Assembly: GCF_032452875.1 (NCBI RefSeq)
Contig: NC_083869.1
Location: 73,898,501 to 73,962,500, forward strand
DNA: 64,000 nucleotides
From: Bos javanicus
Lineage: Eukaryota; Chordata; Mammalia; Artiodactyla; Bovidae
Direction of reading: 5' to 3'
Below the pieces are notes generated by a model. It was not told the origin of the DNA, made no database searches, and was given only the letters and a program-made list of their open reading frames with translations. Shown here piece by piece: positions 1 to 10,770 of the stretch. Position numbers and translations under genes: made by a program. Position 1 is the first letter of the stretch; each line of letters starts with the position of its first letter.

Positions 1-178
1 AAATTTTTTCAATATGTAATGAGATTACATTATAGTGTATATTATGTTAATGAAATACTTTGCTATTTGTTTGGTACTAACTGTCAGAGTTGGTATGTAT
101 CTTATGCTTGCTTGGACCAGCCAGATTTCAAGTGCTCAAAGCCACATGTGGTCAGTGGTTATCATATTGAACATTGTA
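1..178 (+). mobile_element. hAT-type DNA transposon remnant (half element)
   Basis: The end of this stretch (about 123-177) carries the phrase around CAAGTGCTCAAAGCCACATG followed by a GTCAGTGGTTATCATATTGAACA-like terminus. I associate this with the right end of an old non-autonomous hAT (Charlie/MER class) family. The same family appears in reverse at 37595-37960. The left half lies beyond the window. The family name is from memory. Confidence 0.5.
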
Positions 179-880
179 TTATTGGATGTAGCCATTCTAG
201 AGAAAACCCAAGGCTAAGGTTGGTATAGTGGAATAGCCTTTCCTCATTGAGGGTCTGGAGCCTCACAGGGGTCCCTGGGGTCAGGGATTTGCCCAGTGGG
301 GAATGACCTTCAGTGGCCCAGGGATGAAGATGGGATACATTTCAGTGACACCAGAGGTCAACACTGATGAAGCCAAAGCAGCTGGAGACCCTGGGCATCC
401 ATCCCATCCCCAGCCCTGGCCTGTGATCCTGCACCCACCTTCTCTGGGTGATGGCTGGTCCAGCTCAACTCCAAGCCTCAGGACTGTGGCAGACACTCTG
501 GAGGGGAAAAAACAAACTACCCATTTCAAATCTTATCACAGGTCCTGCCTTCCCAGAGGTCATATCTAACCCTTCATTTCCCCACTGTGCAGGTTTTGAC
601 ATCCTCTGTCATACCAGCCTGGGAGACAGTATTTGTGTGATTTCTTCTGCTCCAGCTGCCTTCCAGTTGTGTTCACCCAGGGAGGTCCAGGTGGGCTGAG
701 CCCACAGGGAGCTGCGGCCCTGGGGAGGGTGTCTTAGAGGCAAGGTTCAGCTTCTGCCTTGACTGCGTGGCCTTGGTGTGTCTAATACCTTGGCTAGGAC
801 GTGGGAGTCTGATGATGCTGGGAGAAGGTAGATTAAATTCCCTTCTGGCTCTGACTTTATTAAGCTTCTGTGATCTCTCC
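179..880. other. unassigned single-copy-looking sequence
   Basis: I recognise no repeat family and no gene here. Open frames of 80-90 codons occur on both strands but overlap one another and have no splice or start context that favours any of them. Confidence 0.4.
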
Positions 881-883
881 CTT

Positions 884-906
884 CCTCTCTTCTTCTCTCT
901 CTCTCT

Positions 907-942
<36 letters not shown>
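884..942 (+). repeat. polypyrimidine tract and (CA)n microsatellite
   Basis: A CT-rich run is followed by an uninterrupted CA repeat of about 16 units (910-942). Such a tract is expected to be length-polymorphic. It also creates false Thr-His and Val-Cys repeats in the overlapping open frames. Confidence 0.95.
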
Positions 943-944
<2 letters not shown>

Positions 945-946
<2 letters not shown>

Positions 947-1680
947 AATGGCTCAGTTGTCCATGATGTTTGGGAGTCAGTGTGATATTTGTGAGCACCC
1001 CACCCCACCCTACCCCACACCTCTTTTTGGATTCTTTTCCATCTTTCAGCAGTTTCTCCACAACCCAGCACATCCTAGTGTTGCTATATCCCATGCAGGC
1101 AGAGGGAAAACAACTCAGGCAAACCCATGCCTATTTAAGACCCAGATGAAGTCTAATAAATCATGGTTCCTTAACACACTCTGGATTTTTCATATGCAAG
1201 CAGAATCCCCAAAGTTCTCTCTCTGGACAGCATCACTCACCTCATCTCCCATCCACTTCTGCCATCCTAAAAGTACCCTAGCTGGTCTTCATTCTACTTT
1301 GAAGTTTCTCCCTCCACAACTGAAAAAGCCAGTCATTGTCCACCCAGGGCTATTTCACACCAGGACTAGCCACGCAGGTCATGCAGTTGTGGGCCAACTG
1401 ATGCATGTGCCTGTCTCCTCACTGACCAGGAGCTTCTCCAGGAGAAGCACAGTTTGTATTAATTTCATCCCCTCAGACCCAGAACTGGGCAGACCAGTAT
1501 GTGTTTCAACTAGATGTCGGTGTTAGGGAACTAATTTTATACCTCCTAAGATGATTTCATCTTAGGAAATGCAGGAGGAAACAATGCCTAATCCAAAGGT
1601 ATGCCTTGCAGAAGACTGGACATGAGGCATCTCACAGGGAAAGCATATTTGAGAGACCTGGTGAATCCTGTGCTTTTCTA
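945..1680. other. unassigned sequence
   Basis: No family recognised. One frame on the plus strand stays open from 870 to 1526, but it begins inside the microsatellite and shows no domain or composition suggesting a protein. Confidence 0.4.
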
Positions 1681-1683
1681 ATT

Positions 1684-1880
1684 ATAGATCATTAGGAGAA
1701 TATATGTTTGATCCCTGGGTTGGAAAGAGCCCTGGAGGAGGGCATGGCAACCCACTCTGGTATGCTTGCCTGGAGAATCCCATGGACAGAGGAGACTGGT
1801 GGGCTACAGTCCGTAGGGTGGCAACGAATTGAATCGTACATGACTGAAGCGACATAGCATGCACGCACACGCACACATGG
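1684..1880 (+). mobile_element. Bov-tA SINE, 5'-truncated
   Basis: The tRNA-like part is shortened, but the hallmark body is clear: GATCCCTGGGTTGG, then GGCAACCCACTC, CCATGGACAGAGGAG, GGGCTACAGTCC and a GACTGAAGCGAC end with a short CACACG-rich tail. Bov-tA is a ruminant SINE built from a tRNA-derived head and a BovB-derived tail, mobilised by BovB. Confidence 0.93.
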
Positions 1881-1931
1881 AGAGTATGTAAAGAACTCTC
1901 TGCTTATTTGATGATTAAAAATTAAAAGGAT

Positions 1932-2140
1932 GGAGATTTGTTAAGAATCTGCCTTGCAATGCAAGGGACGTGAGTTCGATTCCTGGATGGGGAACTAAGA
2001 TCCCACCTGCTGCATGGCAACTAAGCCTCTGCCCTGCAACTACTGAGCCCAGGCACGCTGGAGCCTGCATGTCACAACTAGAAAGAAGCTCACACACCAC
2101 AACTAAGGCCTGATGTAGACAAGTAAATAACAAATGTTTT
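1932..2140 (+). mobile_element. CHR-type tRNA-Glu SINE
   Basis: The element runs from GGAGATTTGTTAAGAATCTG through a B-box-like GAGTTCGATTCCTGG and the diagnostic GGGGAACTAAGATCCCACC to an A-rich end. A 9-bp direct repeat, TAAAAGGAT, lies at 1923-1931 and 2141-2149 and is a good target-site duplication. Confidence 0.85.
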
Positions 2141-2149
2141 TAAAAGGAT

Positions 2150-5100
2150 ACTCAGTTATATTTTTTCTAGGAAAAATATTCATGCAAGTTTGTATCATTG
2201 TAATAGGACTTAGAAGCAAACTACACTTTTTGTACAGGCAGGGAACCAAAGAGGGATTTGTTCCCTAAGTTTTTCACAAATATGTAGAGGTAAACTCATT
2301 TGGGAGATTTGAGAATGATAATATTTTCAGGGGCAATGTCTCAGTACAATGGAGGTCTGGAGGAATTCTAGAAAGTGCAGGGTCAGACTTCAAGTCATTG
2401 TGAACTTGCTGAGTGAACATCACTGAATTAATTGAGAGGTTTTCATGATCATGTCCCCATCATGAATTATACCTGCATCTCATATTCACAAGGATGCACT
2501 GTTCTTCTGTTTTAGAAAATGGTTTTTCATTTTGCATTGGAGTGTATATTGGTGAAAGCAAAATTTAGAATTCCTGGGCTGCTAGAAAGCGACTGATGGT
2601 TCTTATGACTCAAGAGTGGCTCATGATTGCTGCTGAATGTCAAGAAGGGAAGAAGCACATATTGATTTGTTCTCTTTCAGATGACTTCCTGAAGTTTGAA
2701 ATCAGCCACCTCCTAGCAGGGTTACTGATGCTGTGATAGTTTTGTTCTTTAGATGGTGTTTTCATTGTATGAGTGCCCCAAGAAAAGGCAACAGAGAAAA
2801 AGGAGACTGGTGGCAAGAAATCCCTGTGGTATTAAGAGATGCAGTCTCAGCTTAGCACAACTGATGGGAGAGGGGAAGTCTGCTCCATCCCAACCTACTT
2901 GTGAATTTCCCATCATCCTCAGCACAGGGACCTGGACACCTGCCTCCCTGGATGCCAGCCTGCCAACAGGGTCTTGCCACAACAGGAAGAGTAACTGGAA
3001 ACACACAGTTCTTCTTGTGTGGACTCAAGTAATACTCAGTGTAGCCACTTCAGAGATGGAGGAGAGAGTTAATCCTTGAATTATGCCGAGGAGCGGTGTT
3101 CCTTCCCAAAGCCCAGAACGGATCCCACTCTGGCTGAATAAAGCTATTAGATGGGTGAATTCATTGTTTTAGCCAAGTAGATAATTCTCTAGCACTGAAG
3201 GAATGATCACTTTGGGTTTATGTTCTATTTCACACAATGTGCAAGGGTTTATAAGTTAGAGTGTTAATTAAATTTTTATTACTTGATATAAATCGATGTT
3301 TCTAAGTGCTTTCTGTAGGTGTAAGACAGCCTTTTAAAGAAAATAACTCCATACTAGAAGCTGCCCAGATCAGCATCCAGCAGCATCTTGACCATCAACA
3401 GGTTGAAATTTCTTTTGGGAGGATTGGATGAGTCACATGCTGGTATTTGATTGACAGGTTCTCTCTAGGAAAAGTTGCAGCAGGGAGTATAAGTGGGGCT
3501 GGGTGTTTGAGCCTGCATTTCCCCAGCCAAAATAGCTACATATTTCCAGGGAATAAGTAGTAAGAAAGGTTGCAACCCCCTGACCAGCACTAGTCTGGGA
3601 GGGTACCTCTCGGGCGCTGTGTGCCTGTCTCTTTTTTGGGGCAAGACTACTGTTTCCATCCTCAGGGACTCCTGGGCCAATTCCTCCATGTGATATATGT
3701 AGTTTCCTAGCCTGTAAACAGGCTGCAGGGTCTGCTTGGCTGATGTTTCTATATTCAGCTGCTTTTGTTGCAGCTGGGAGGTAAAGACAATGAATATGCT
3801 GGCAAAGATTATATTTTAATCTTTAGGGTAAAAACTAGATCCCCTGGGCCTTTATGTTTATAAAAGTAAATGTTTCTGAAGTAGGAAAAGACCTACGACT
3901 AGCTCACCAGGAGCCAAACCAATCATCCACAGCTCCATTCAATTTGGCAACATTTATTTGTCATAATCCCCTTGAGACTGATCTTCTTAAGACTAAATAT
4001 GTGTTTGTTCCTAATGTGTGGTTACTGTACTTTTTCCCAGGGCAAGGATCCCATTGTCAGCCTTTCTTTGGGGTCATAAGATAATTTAAAACAAGACAAA
4101 GTGTCACTTGGTTCACAAGTCCTAAGGGGTGTCATTCATATCTTGATGTCCATCTGGGCATCTTAGGTACAGAGCACCAATATCTCTTGTCTAGCTCCAA
4201 AGTGCAATTCTGGACATGGCTCAGGCCCAGTCCCACTCAGTTGCAGGCAACTTCTAACACCATCACTAACAGGAAGTCTGCCAATGTGTCTGAAGTCGGC
4301 CTGCCTGTGACTGGCACCTGTCACTTGTCACACATTTACCCTGGGGACTTCCCTCCCATCTCCTTGTGAGCTCCTGGCATCTTGGGACATTTGCTATGGC
4401 ATCCTGGAACTGGAGTAACTGATGCTATCTCAGACAAATCATCTGAATGATATAGATGACACGTCAATTAAGTGTAAAGCAAAATATTCTGAGGCAAAGG
4501 GGCTTGTTATCATACATGGCTTATTTAATGATAAGAATTTGTAGAGAAAACTTTGGTAAACTTACCTAATCCTGGAGCAACTCTGACTCCACCTTTTCAG
4601 TTCTGGACTAGATGTCCAAGCGCCTGATGGAGCTCCACTCTGCACTGTTGCCGTATTGCAGCTGTGTAGTTGAGTTCACTGGGAGTGACGTGTACCCATA
4701 TCTGGTGTGCGGTAACATCTGTTTTCCCTCCCTTTTGTGGCACATGGACATCATGCTTCCTTGCTCCTTGCAGTTAGATTGTGATTACTTCTGAACCAAG
4801 AAATGAAGGTGGACACAATGGGGTATTGATCTGAGCAGAGGCAATAACAAGCCCATGTGATTCTCTGAATGTCTCTTGCCTGCTTCACTGAGCTTGGAGG
4901 ACTCCTATGGGTTTATGGAGCCATACAAAGTAGCCCGAATCATCAAAGTCTTGGGTGCCACTCAGCCCTACACTGAGCAAGAAATTATCTTCTATTGTTA
5001 AAACCATTGAGATCTGGAGGATGTTTGTTACCACAGAGGATATGGGTCCTATCCTGATGACTGTCTTTAGAAGGTGCATTTGTACAGTGTGATGTGTGTG

Positions 5101-5225
5101 TGTGGGTATCAGCATGGAGGTGTATGCCCAGGAGGGACCAGTGAGAGTGAGTCCTCAAAGAACTTGTCATGGTTGGATGAAGATGCTGAACTATGCTAGA
5201 AAGGGTCTGGTTTTTCACTAGGACT
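2150..5225. other. about 3 kb of unassigned sequence
   Basis: This is the longest stretch in the left part of the window without a repeat I can name. It has scattered frames of up to 108 codons (for example plus 2753-3079) with no recognisable protein. It may hold unrecognised ancient repeats or intronic or intergenic sequence. Confidence 0.4.
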
Positions 5226-5236
5226 AAGGGAAACCA

Positions 5237-5442
5237 GGATCTCCCCTAGTAGCTCAGCTGGTAAATAATCCGCCTTCTATGTAGGAGACGCTGGTTCAAT
5301 TCCTGGGTCAGGAACTTCCCCTGGAGAAGGGGTAAGCTACCCAATCCAGTATTCTTGCCTGAAGAATCCCCATGGACAGAGGAGCCTGGCAGGCTATAGT
5401 CCATGGGGACCCAGAGTTGGACACAACTGAACGACTAAGTAC
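5237..5442 (+). mobile_element. Bov-tA SINE, near full length
   Basis: The tRNA-like head (AGTAGCTCAGCTGGTAAA, then GGTTCAATTCCTGG), body and 3' end (GTTGGACACAACTGAACGAC) are all present. An 11-bp target-site duplication, AAGGGAAACCA, sits at 5226-5236 and 5443-5453. Confidence 0.95.
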
Positions 5443-5453
5443 AAGGGAAACCA

Positions 5454-5957
5454 TCGCTGAGAAATGTGTGCCTTAGAGCAGAAATAGAAACAGGAGGAGG
5501 GCTGTATGGAGATGTTCAAACCAGAAAAATGTGACGCATATATGGATCTTTGGTTCATAAGAAATGGGACTAATTTTTATGTTTCAAAGTTATGTTAAAT
5601 GCAGTTTGAGGAGCCACTTTCCAAGGATGGTTCTTCAGACACATGTTCACATCCTCTTGAGACTTATCGTTATAATGTATTTGGGCTTGTCTTCAAACTG
5701 CCAGCACCTCTGCCAGAGGGCTTTCTTGAGTGACTAGAGAGAGTTCTGCCCACTGTCAGTGTTAGAATAACAACTCTGAGAGCATCTCTTAGCCAACGTG
5801 TGAGGAGAGGTGGCATGTAAATATGCTGGGTTTCCTGTGGTTTGTGCTTCCTAGAGTTCTAGTCACCAACAGAGGTGGCTTGTTGGAGAAGGTACCTGTT
5901 AAGGGCTGTCCTCTTAACTTGCTCACTTCTCCACTCCCCTGCTGGGGTATGGAGTTC
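5454..5957. other. unassigned sequence
   Basis: No gene or named repeat seen between the SINE and the orphan BovB fragment. Confidence 0.4.
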
Positions 5958-6006
5958 CACAACAAACTGTGGAAAATTCTTAAAGAGATGGGAATACCAG
6001 ACCACC
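5958..6006 (+). mobile_element. 49-bp orphan BovB RT fragment
   Basis: These 49 bases encode the BovB reverse-transcriptase string HNKLWKILKEMGIPDH in the plus frame, with no BovB sequence on either side. They are an exact reverse complement (49/49 by eye) of 6771-6819 in the adjacent BovB copy. The more distant copy near 29110-29160 differs at three positions. A locally templated origin fits better than an independent insertion. Confidence 0.9.
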
Positions 6007-6295
6007 CCAATAGACTCCTGGTACTTAAATGCTTATCTCAGGCTGTGCTTCTGGGGGAATCCAAACCAAGACAGTTTTTGAGAATGACTATTCACATCTG
6101 CTGAGTTAAGGAAAAATAAGGATGAGGGCTTTTGCACATTCTTGCCTTGAAATGAGATGGTAATCATATAAATATCAGCTAATATTGGAGTTGTGCTCCA
6201 CAATTTGTAAGGTCCTTTCAAATATAATCAACAATTACCTTGAAAAGTAGATTATATTTTCTTAATTTTATAGAACTATTGGAACATCTTCTAAA

Positions 6296-6369
6296 GTAGC
6301 ACAGTCATAAGGAATCTGCGTGCCAGTACAGGAAATACAAAGAGACACAGATTTGATTCCTGTGTTGGG
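6296..6369 (+). mobile_element. Bov-tA head fragment
   Basis: The first third of a Bov-tA is visible (GTAGCACAGTCATAAGGAAT, then GATTTGATTCCTGTGTTGGG). It stops abruptly where minus-strand BovB sequence starts, so it is a broken SINE at a junction, not an intact insertion. Confidence 0.75.
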
Positions 6370-7857
6370 AATCACTGTTTCCATTGTTTCCCCATCTGTT
6401 TGCCATGAAGAGATGGGACCAGATGCCATGATCTTACTTTTCTGAATGTTGAGTTTTAAGCCAACTTTTTCATTCTCCTGTTTCACTTTCATCAAGAGGA
6501 ACTTTAGTTCTTCTTTGCTTTTTGCCATAAGGGTGGTGTCATCTGCATATCTGAATTTATTGATATTTCTCCCGGCAGTCCTGAATCCAGCTTGTGCTTC
6601 ATGCAGTCCAGCATTTCTCATGATGTACTCTGCATGTAAGTTAAATAAGCAGGGTGACAATATACAGCCTTGATGTACTCCTTTCCTGATTTGAAACCAG
6701 TCTGTTGTTCCATGTCCAGTTCTAACTGTTGCTTCTTGACCTGCATACAGATTTCTCATGAGGCAGGTCAGGTGGTCTGGTATTCCCATCTCTTTAAGAA
6801 TTTTCCACAGTTTGTTGTGATCCACACAGTAAAAAGCTTTGGCATAGTCAATAAAGCAAAAGTAGATGTTTGTCTGGAACTCTCTTGCTTTTTTGATGAT
6901 CCAACGGATGTTGGCAATTTGATCTCTGGTTCCTCTGCCTTTTATAAATCCAGCTTGAACATCTGGAAGTTGATGGTTCACGAACTGTTAAAACCTTGCT
7001 TAGAGAATTTTGAGCATTACTTTGCTAGCATGTGAGATGAGTGCAATTGTCCGGTAGTTTGGCATTCTTTGGCATTGAAATGAAAGCTGACCTTTCCCAG
7101 TCCTGTGGCCACTGTCGAGTTTTCCAAATTTGCTGGCATATTGAGTTCAGCACTTTCACAGCATCATCTTTTAGGATTTGAAATAGCTCAACTGGAATTC
7201 CATCACATCCACTAGCTTTGTTTGTAGTGATGTTTCCTAAGGCCCATTTGACTTCGCATTCCAGGATATCTGGCTCTAGGTTGGTGATCACACCATCGTG
7301 GTTATCTGGGTCATGAAGATCTTTTTTGTATAGTTCTTCTGTGTAGTCTTACTGCCTCTTGTTAATATCTTCCTCTTCTGTTAGGTGCATACTATTTCTG
7401 TCCTTTATTGTGCTCTAGTTTTCCCCATTCTGTTGTTTTCTTCTATTTCTTTGCATTGATTACAGAGGAAGACTTTCTTATCTTTCCTTGCTATTCTTTG
7501 GAACTCTGCACTCAATGGGTATATCTTTCCTTTTCTCCTTTGCCTTTAGCTTCCCTTCTTTTCACAGCTATTTGTAAGGCCTCGTCAGACAACCATTTTG
7601 CCTTTTTGCATTTCTTTTTCTTGGGGGTGGTTTTGATCCCTGCCTCCTGTACAATGTCACGAACCTCCCTCCATAGTTCTTCAGGCACTCTGTTTATCAG
7701 ATCTAATCCCTTGGATCTATTTGTCATTTCCTCTGTATAATCGTAAGAGATTTGATTTAGGTCGTACTTGAATGATTTAGTGATTTTCCCTACTTTCTTC
7801 AATTTAAGTGTAATATTGGAAATGAGGAGTTTATGATCTGAGCCACAGTCAGCTCCC
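6370..7857 (-). mobile_element. BovB (RTE) LINE, internal RT fragment
   Basis: Read on the minus strand this is BovB open reading frame 2. It includes the RT segments CFIDYAKAF (about 6840-6870) and a YADD catalytic-box match, FRYADDTTLMAKS (about 6530-6560). The frame is broken into pieces at 7512-7994, 7025-7291 and 6268-6981. The 3' end of the LINE is absent, and about 90 bp is missing near 7405-7420 relative to the consensus I remember. Because BovB copies normally keep their 3' end, this is a deletion or recombination product. It is not functional. Confidence 0.92.
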
Positions 7858-7912
7858 AGGCCAGAATACTGAAGTGGATAGCCATTCCCTTCTCCAGGGG
7901 ATCTTCCCAACA
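7858..7912 (-). mobile_element. Bov-tA fragment
   Basis: Minus-strand mid-SINE text (CCAGAATACTGAAGTGG, then CCCTTCTCCAGGGGATCTTC) abuts the BovB fragment directly. It is too short to be an intact insertion and has no tail. Confidence 0.75.
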
Positions 7913-8225
7913 GAAGCTCTGTGTAGCTTTGGGGCTGGGCAATAGGATGTGAGGGATGAGGAACAGGAGTTGCAAGCAGTGCGGACTTTGTCACAGGTCA
8001 CGTCTCTAACTCATTTCCAGAGTGGAGGGAGTTCGGTGCGAATGTTCATTGAGTCTCAGGAATTAAGTTTGATAAGTGTTGGTTCAGCATAAAGGAGAGG
8101 CATCTTGCTTCCCCTTCCACACACCTAGATTCATGAGCTTCTGAAGGACTTTCCTCTACCTGGATTCACTTCACTTGGGTCCTGGATTTTAATTTGGAAT
8201 ATACAGTCTCTCTACAAGCAAACAA
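7913..8225. other. unassigned sequence
   Basis: No gene or nameable repeat seen. Confidence 0.4.
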
Positions 8226-8565
8226 AATATCATAGACTGGGTGGTTTAAATGACAGATATGTGCTTTCCCACAGCTTTGGAGTCTGGAAGTTGGGGATCA
8301 GTGTGTTGGTGGATTGTTTCTCTGGAGCTCTGTCTTTGGCTTGTGGACAGTCATCTCCTGCCGTGTTCTCAAGTGTCTCTGTCCTAATCTCCCTCCCTTA
8401 TAAAGACACTAGTCATATTGCATTGGAGCCCACCCATATGACCTAATTTCACCTTAATTACCTCTATTAGGTCCTATCTCCAAATATGGTCCTATTCTGA
8501 GGTACCGAGGTTAGGATTTCAACATAGAAATCTTAAGGAATACAATTCAGCCCACACACAATCTC
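8226..8565 (-). mobile_element. MLT1-type (ERVL-MaLR) solo LTR
   Basis: The segment TTATAAAGACACTAGTCATA, the ACCTAATTTCACCTTAATTA stretch, CCTATCTCCAAATA and GGTTAGGATTTCAACATA follow in the order expected for an MLT1 LTR read on the minus strand. Internal retroviral sequence is absent, so it is a solitary, decayed LTR. Confidence 0.85.
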
Positions 8566-8784
8566 TTTATCAACAGATAAGGGACTTGGAATTTTAATTC
8601 TGTTTGGAAGTTGAACCTCACTTTTTCTACCAGCCCCAATGGGTTGGAAGCAACTTGATAGCATTGTTGCCTCAATTTTTAAAATTTAGTAGATACTGAT
8701 TATGCATCTCTTATGTGTCAGGTCCTACAAAGAAACATAGTTGACAGAGGGTCATGATATACTGGTGATGCTGAAAAACGCAGC

Positions 8785-9210
8785 TTCTGTTCTTTGGTGC
8801 AGAATAGAGACATGAAGACAGAGTTTTGGAGGAGTAGGAAGGGGTAGTTTTATTACTTTGCCAAGCAAAGGGGGTCACAGCAGGCTAATGCTCTCAAGAC
8901 TGTGCCCCTCATCCTGAAATATAGGAAGGGTCTTATAGTTTCAGGGTGGAAAAATAGAGCTGTAGATAAGGATCTGGGGCTGATGTAGTCTTGCATTCTT
9001 CTTTTCTCCTGGAGACATTGAAATCATTAGAGCTGGCATCAGGTGGTTCCAGAACAGGTTTGGGTAGTCCTGGAGCTTATCATCCCATGACCTTCTTTCT
9101 GGAATGAAGAATGCTCATGAAAGAAAGAGTATTAGGGAGTGCTGTCTTGGAGAAGTAAACATCAGATGTGTAGTACAACTTTAGCTAGAGGGCAATCACT
9201 ATCAGAAATT
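8785..9210 (-). mobile_element. ruminant endogenous retrovirus solo LTR
   Basis: On the minus strand a GCCTGCTGTGACCCCC run is followed by GGCAAAGTAATAAAACTA and an AACTCTGTCT segment. This is an R/U5 layout with an AATAAA polyadenylation signal. The same order of motifs occurs on the plus strand at 21960-22080, so the two are probably members of one LTR family. No internal gag, pol or env was seen. Borders are approximate and the family name is not certain. Confidence 0.6.
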
Positions 9211-9291
9211 AAGAAAGAGAGGGGGAAAAAAACATCCATAGAAGACCTGCTGGATTGGTAGAAAGAATAAGGGCTGAATAAGGGCTAACCT

Positions 9292-9570
9292 CGGAGAAGG
9301 CAATGGCAACCCACTCCAGTACTCTTGCCTGGAAAATCCCATGGACGGAGGAGCCTGGTAGGCTGCAATCCATGGGGTCGCTAAGAGTCTGACACGACTG
9401 AGTGGCTTCACTTTCACTTTTCACTTTCATGCATTGGAGAAGGAAATGGCAACCCACTCCAGTGTTCTTGCCTGGAGAATCCCAAGGACGGGGGAGCCTA
9501 GTGGGCTGCCGTCTATGGGGTGGCACAGAGTCGGACACGACTGAAGCGACTTAGCAGCAGCAGCAGCAGC
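9292..9570 (+). mobile_element. BOV-A2 dimeric SINE
   Basis: Two related monomers (9292-9415 and 9430-9555) are joined by the linker TTTCACTTTTCACTTTCATG, and the element ends in GACTTAG(CAG)n. The 12-bp duplication AAGGGCTAACCT at 9280-9291 and 9571-9582 marks the insertion precisely. The second copy of the target falls within an earlier duplication of GAATAAGGGCT. Confidence 0.96.
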
Positions 9571-9582
9571 AAGGGCTAACCT

Positions 9583-10099
9583 AATGGTGGTGCCTCAGCT
9601 AGTTTCTGCTGTAGCAATGGGAGAGGGAGATGCAGTGATGCAGGGTGATGGAGCTATACAGGACTACGTTGAAAGATATGCCACTTCCTTTCCTCCTCTC
9701 TCTCCACCAAGTGTGTAGGATGTCCTCCGTGCAGCTTTCCTCTAAGTGTTCTGGTCCCTGGCCCACCTACCTGTATTCCTTCCTGCCATGTAGAATGTTT
9801 CAGTCCCTTTCCACCTGTGAGCCAAGATCAGCAGTAGTGAGGCTCTTGTGCTGCCAAAAGAAGTTAGAAGTTGGTGGAACTGCTGCCAGGGAGCTGCAGG
9901 CGAGGCCTGAGGCTAGCAGCCTAATGGGCTGAGAAAAGGACTTGGGGGCAGCAATGTGTGACCTCAGCTTTCAGGGCCTGTGAAAGATGCCCTGACAGGT
10001 AGGATGAAAGCTATCGTGTTGCTCTGAAAATGGGTTCTGGGCATAAACAAAGGCAGTGAGATTTTCTATTGCAGAATCTGCATTTTTGATTTCATGTTG
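9583..10099. other. unassigned sequence
   Basis: No recognisable gene. A 95-codon frame at 9645-9932 has no protein-like features. Confidence 0.4.
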
Positions 10100-10770
10100 G
10101 GATCAGTTTTGTCCAGAGGATAGCCAGAGTTGAGCCCTTTATGGGTTCAAGAAAGCTGAATCAACACAAGGTACTTTACGAAGGGAATTTAACGTGGGGA
10201 ATTGCATATAATGTATGGTCTTGGAGGGCTCTAAAGGAGCAGAAAGGAAACACTGAGGTAGGACAGAGGTGAGTTTGTTAAAGACACTGTCCACTGCTAA
10301 GGATGGATGAACAAAGTAAGAGAATGGGGTTCCATAATCCACTGGAGGTTAGGGTTAGAGAAGGCTCTGTGGAGCCAGGTGTACCCTAGCTGGAGCAGAT
10401 GCCTTTGAACCTCAGAAGTTCAGAGGATAGTCTCTGGGAAGCTCAGACCTCTAAGGAGGGACCACTGCCTGGTTGGCACCTGGAGGAGTAATAACAAGGT
10501 GGGTTCTCTATGTACCCGAGTGAGCTGAGGGCTAGAACCACCTCTGCTGCAGAAATGTGGGCCTTTCCTGGGGCAATCCTGGCAGGACTAGCCATCAGAG
10601 CACATTTCTGCCCCAGTGCCTGTCTTCTGGTCTCCCGCTAGTGGCCCCTGGGGGCAGAAGCCAGCTGACAAGGGAAAATGCAGCTTTCAGGGTCTAGTCC
10701 TGGTGTCACAAGGTGGAGGGTAGAAGGTAGATTTGGAGCAGAGACCATTCGTAGTAACTGACATAGTCCT
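10100..10770. mobile_element. probable ancient dispersed repeat, family unassigned
   Basis: Phrases such as GGGAATTTAACGTGGGGAAT, GGAGGGCTCTAAAGGAGC and GCTGACAAGGGAAAATGCAG are familiar to me from a mammal-wide dispersed repeat whose name I cannot place. The call rests on that memory alone. A RepeatMasker run would settle it. Confidence 0.35.

Noticed and set aside
870..1526. 218-codon open frame on the plus strand, the longest not in a transposon
   Set aside because: It begins in a pyrimidine tract and runs through the CA microsatellite, which cannot contain stops. The rest shows no domain, no biased composition and no splice or promoter context. A frame of this length is tolerable by chance in 64 kb.
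2753..3079. 108-codon frame as a small gene
   Set aside because: No Kozak-like support beyond a plain ATG, an overlapping frame of similar length on the other strand, and no recognisable motif.
6268..6981. 237-codon BovB frame as a functional gene
   Set aside because: It is an internal LINE fragment without start, endonuclease or 3' end, with frameshifts to the neighbouring frames. It is annotated as a mobile element.
9271..9582. CRISPR-like or clustered short direct repeats near 9.3 and 9.57 kb
   Set aside because: The repeats are the target-site duplication and dimer units of a BOV-A2 SINE. The window is vertebrate nuclear DNA.
10631..10644. CTCF-like motif (CCACTAGCGGGAGA on the minus strand)
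   Set aside because: It misses the GGGGGC core (mismatches at two heavily weighted positions) and lies in a probable ancient repeat. Far weaker than the site at 62.2 kb.
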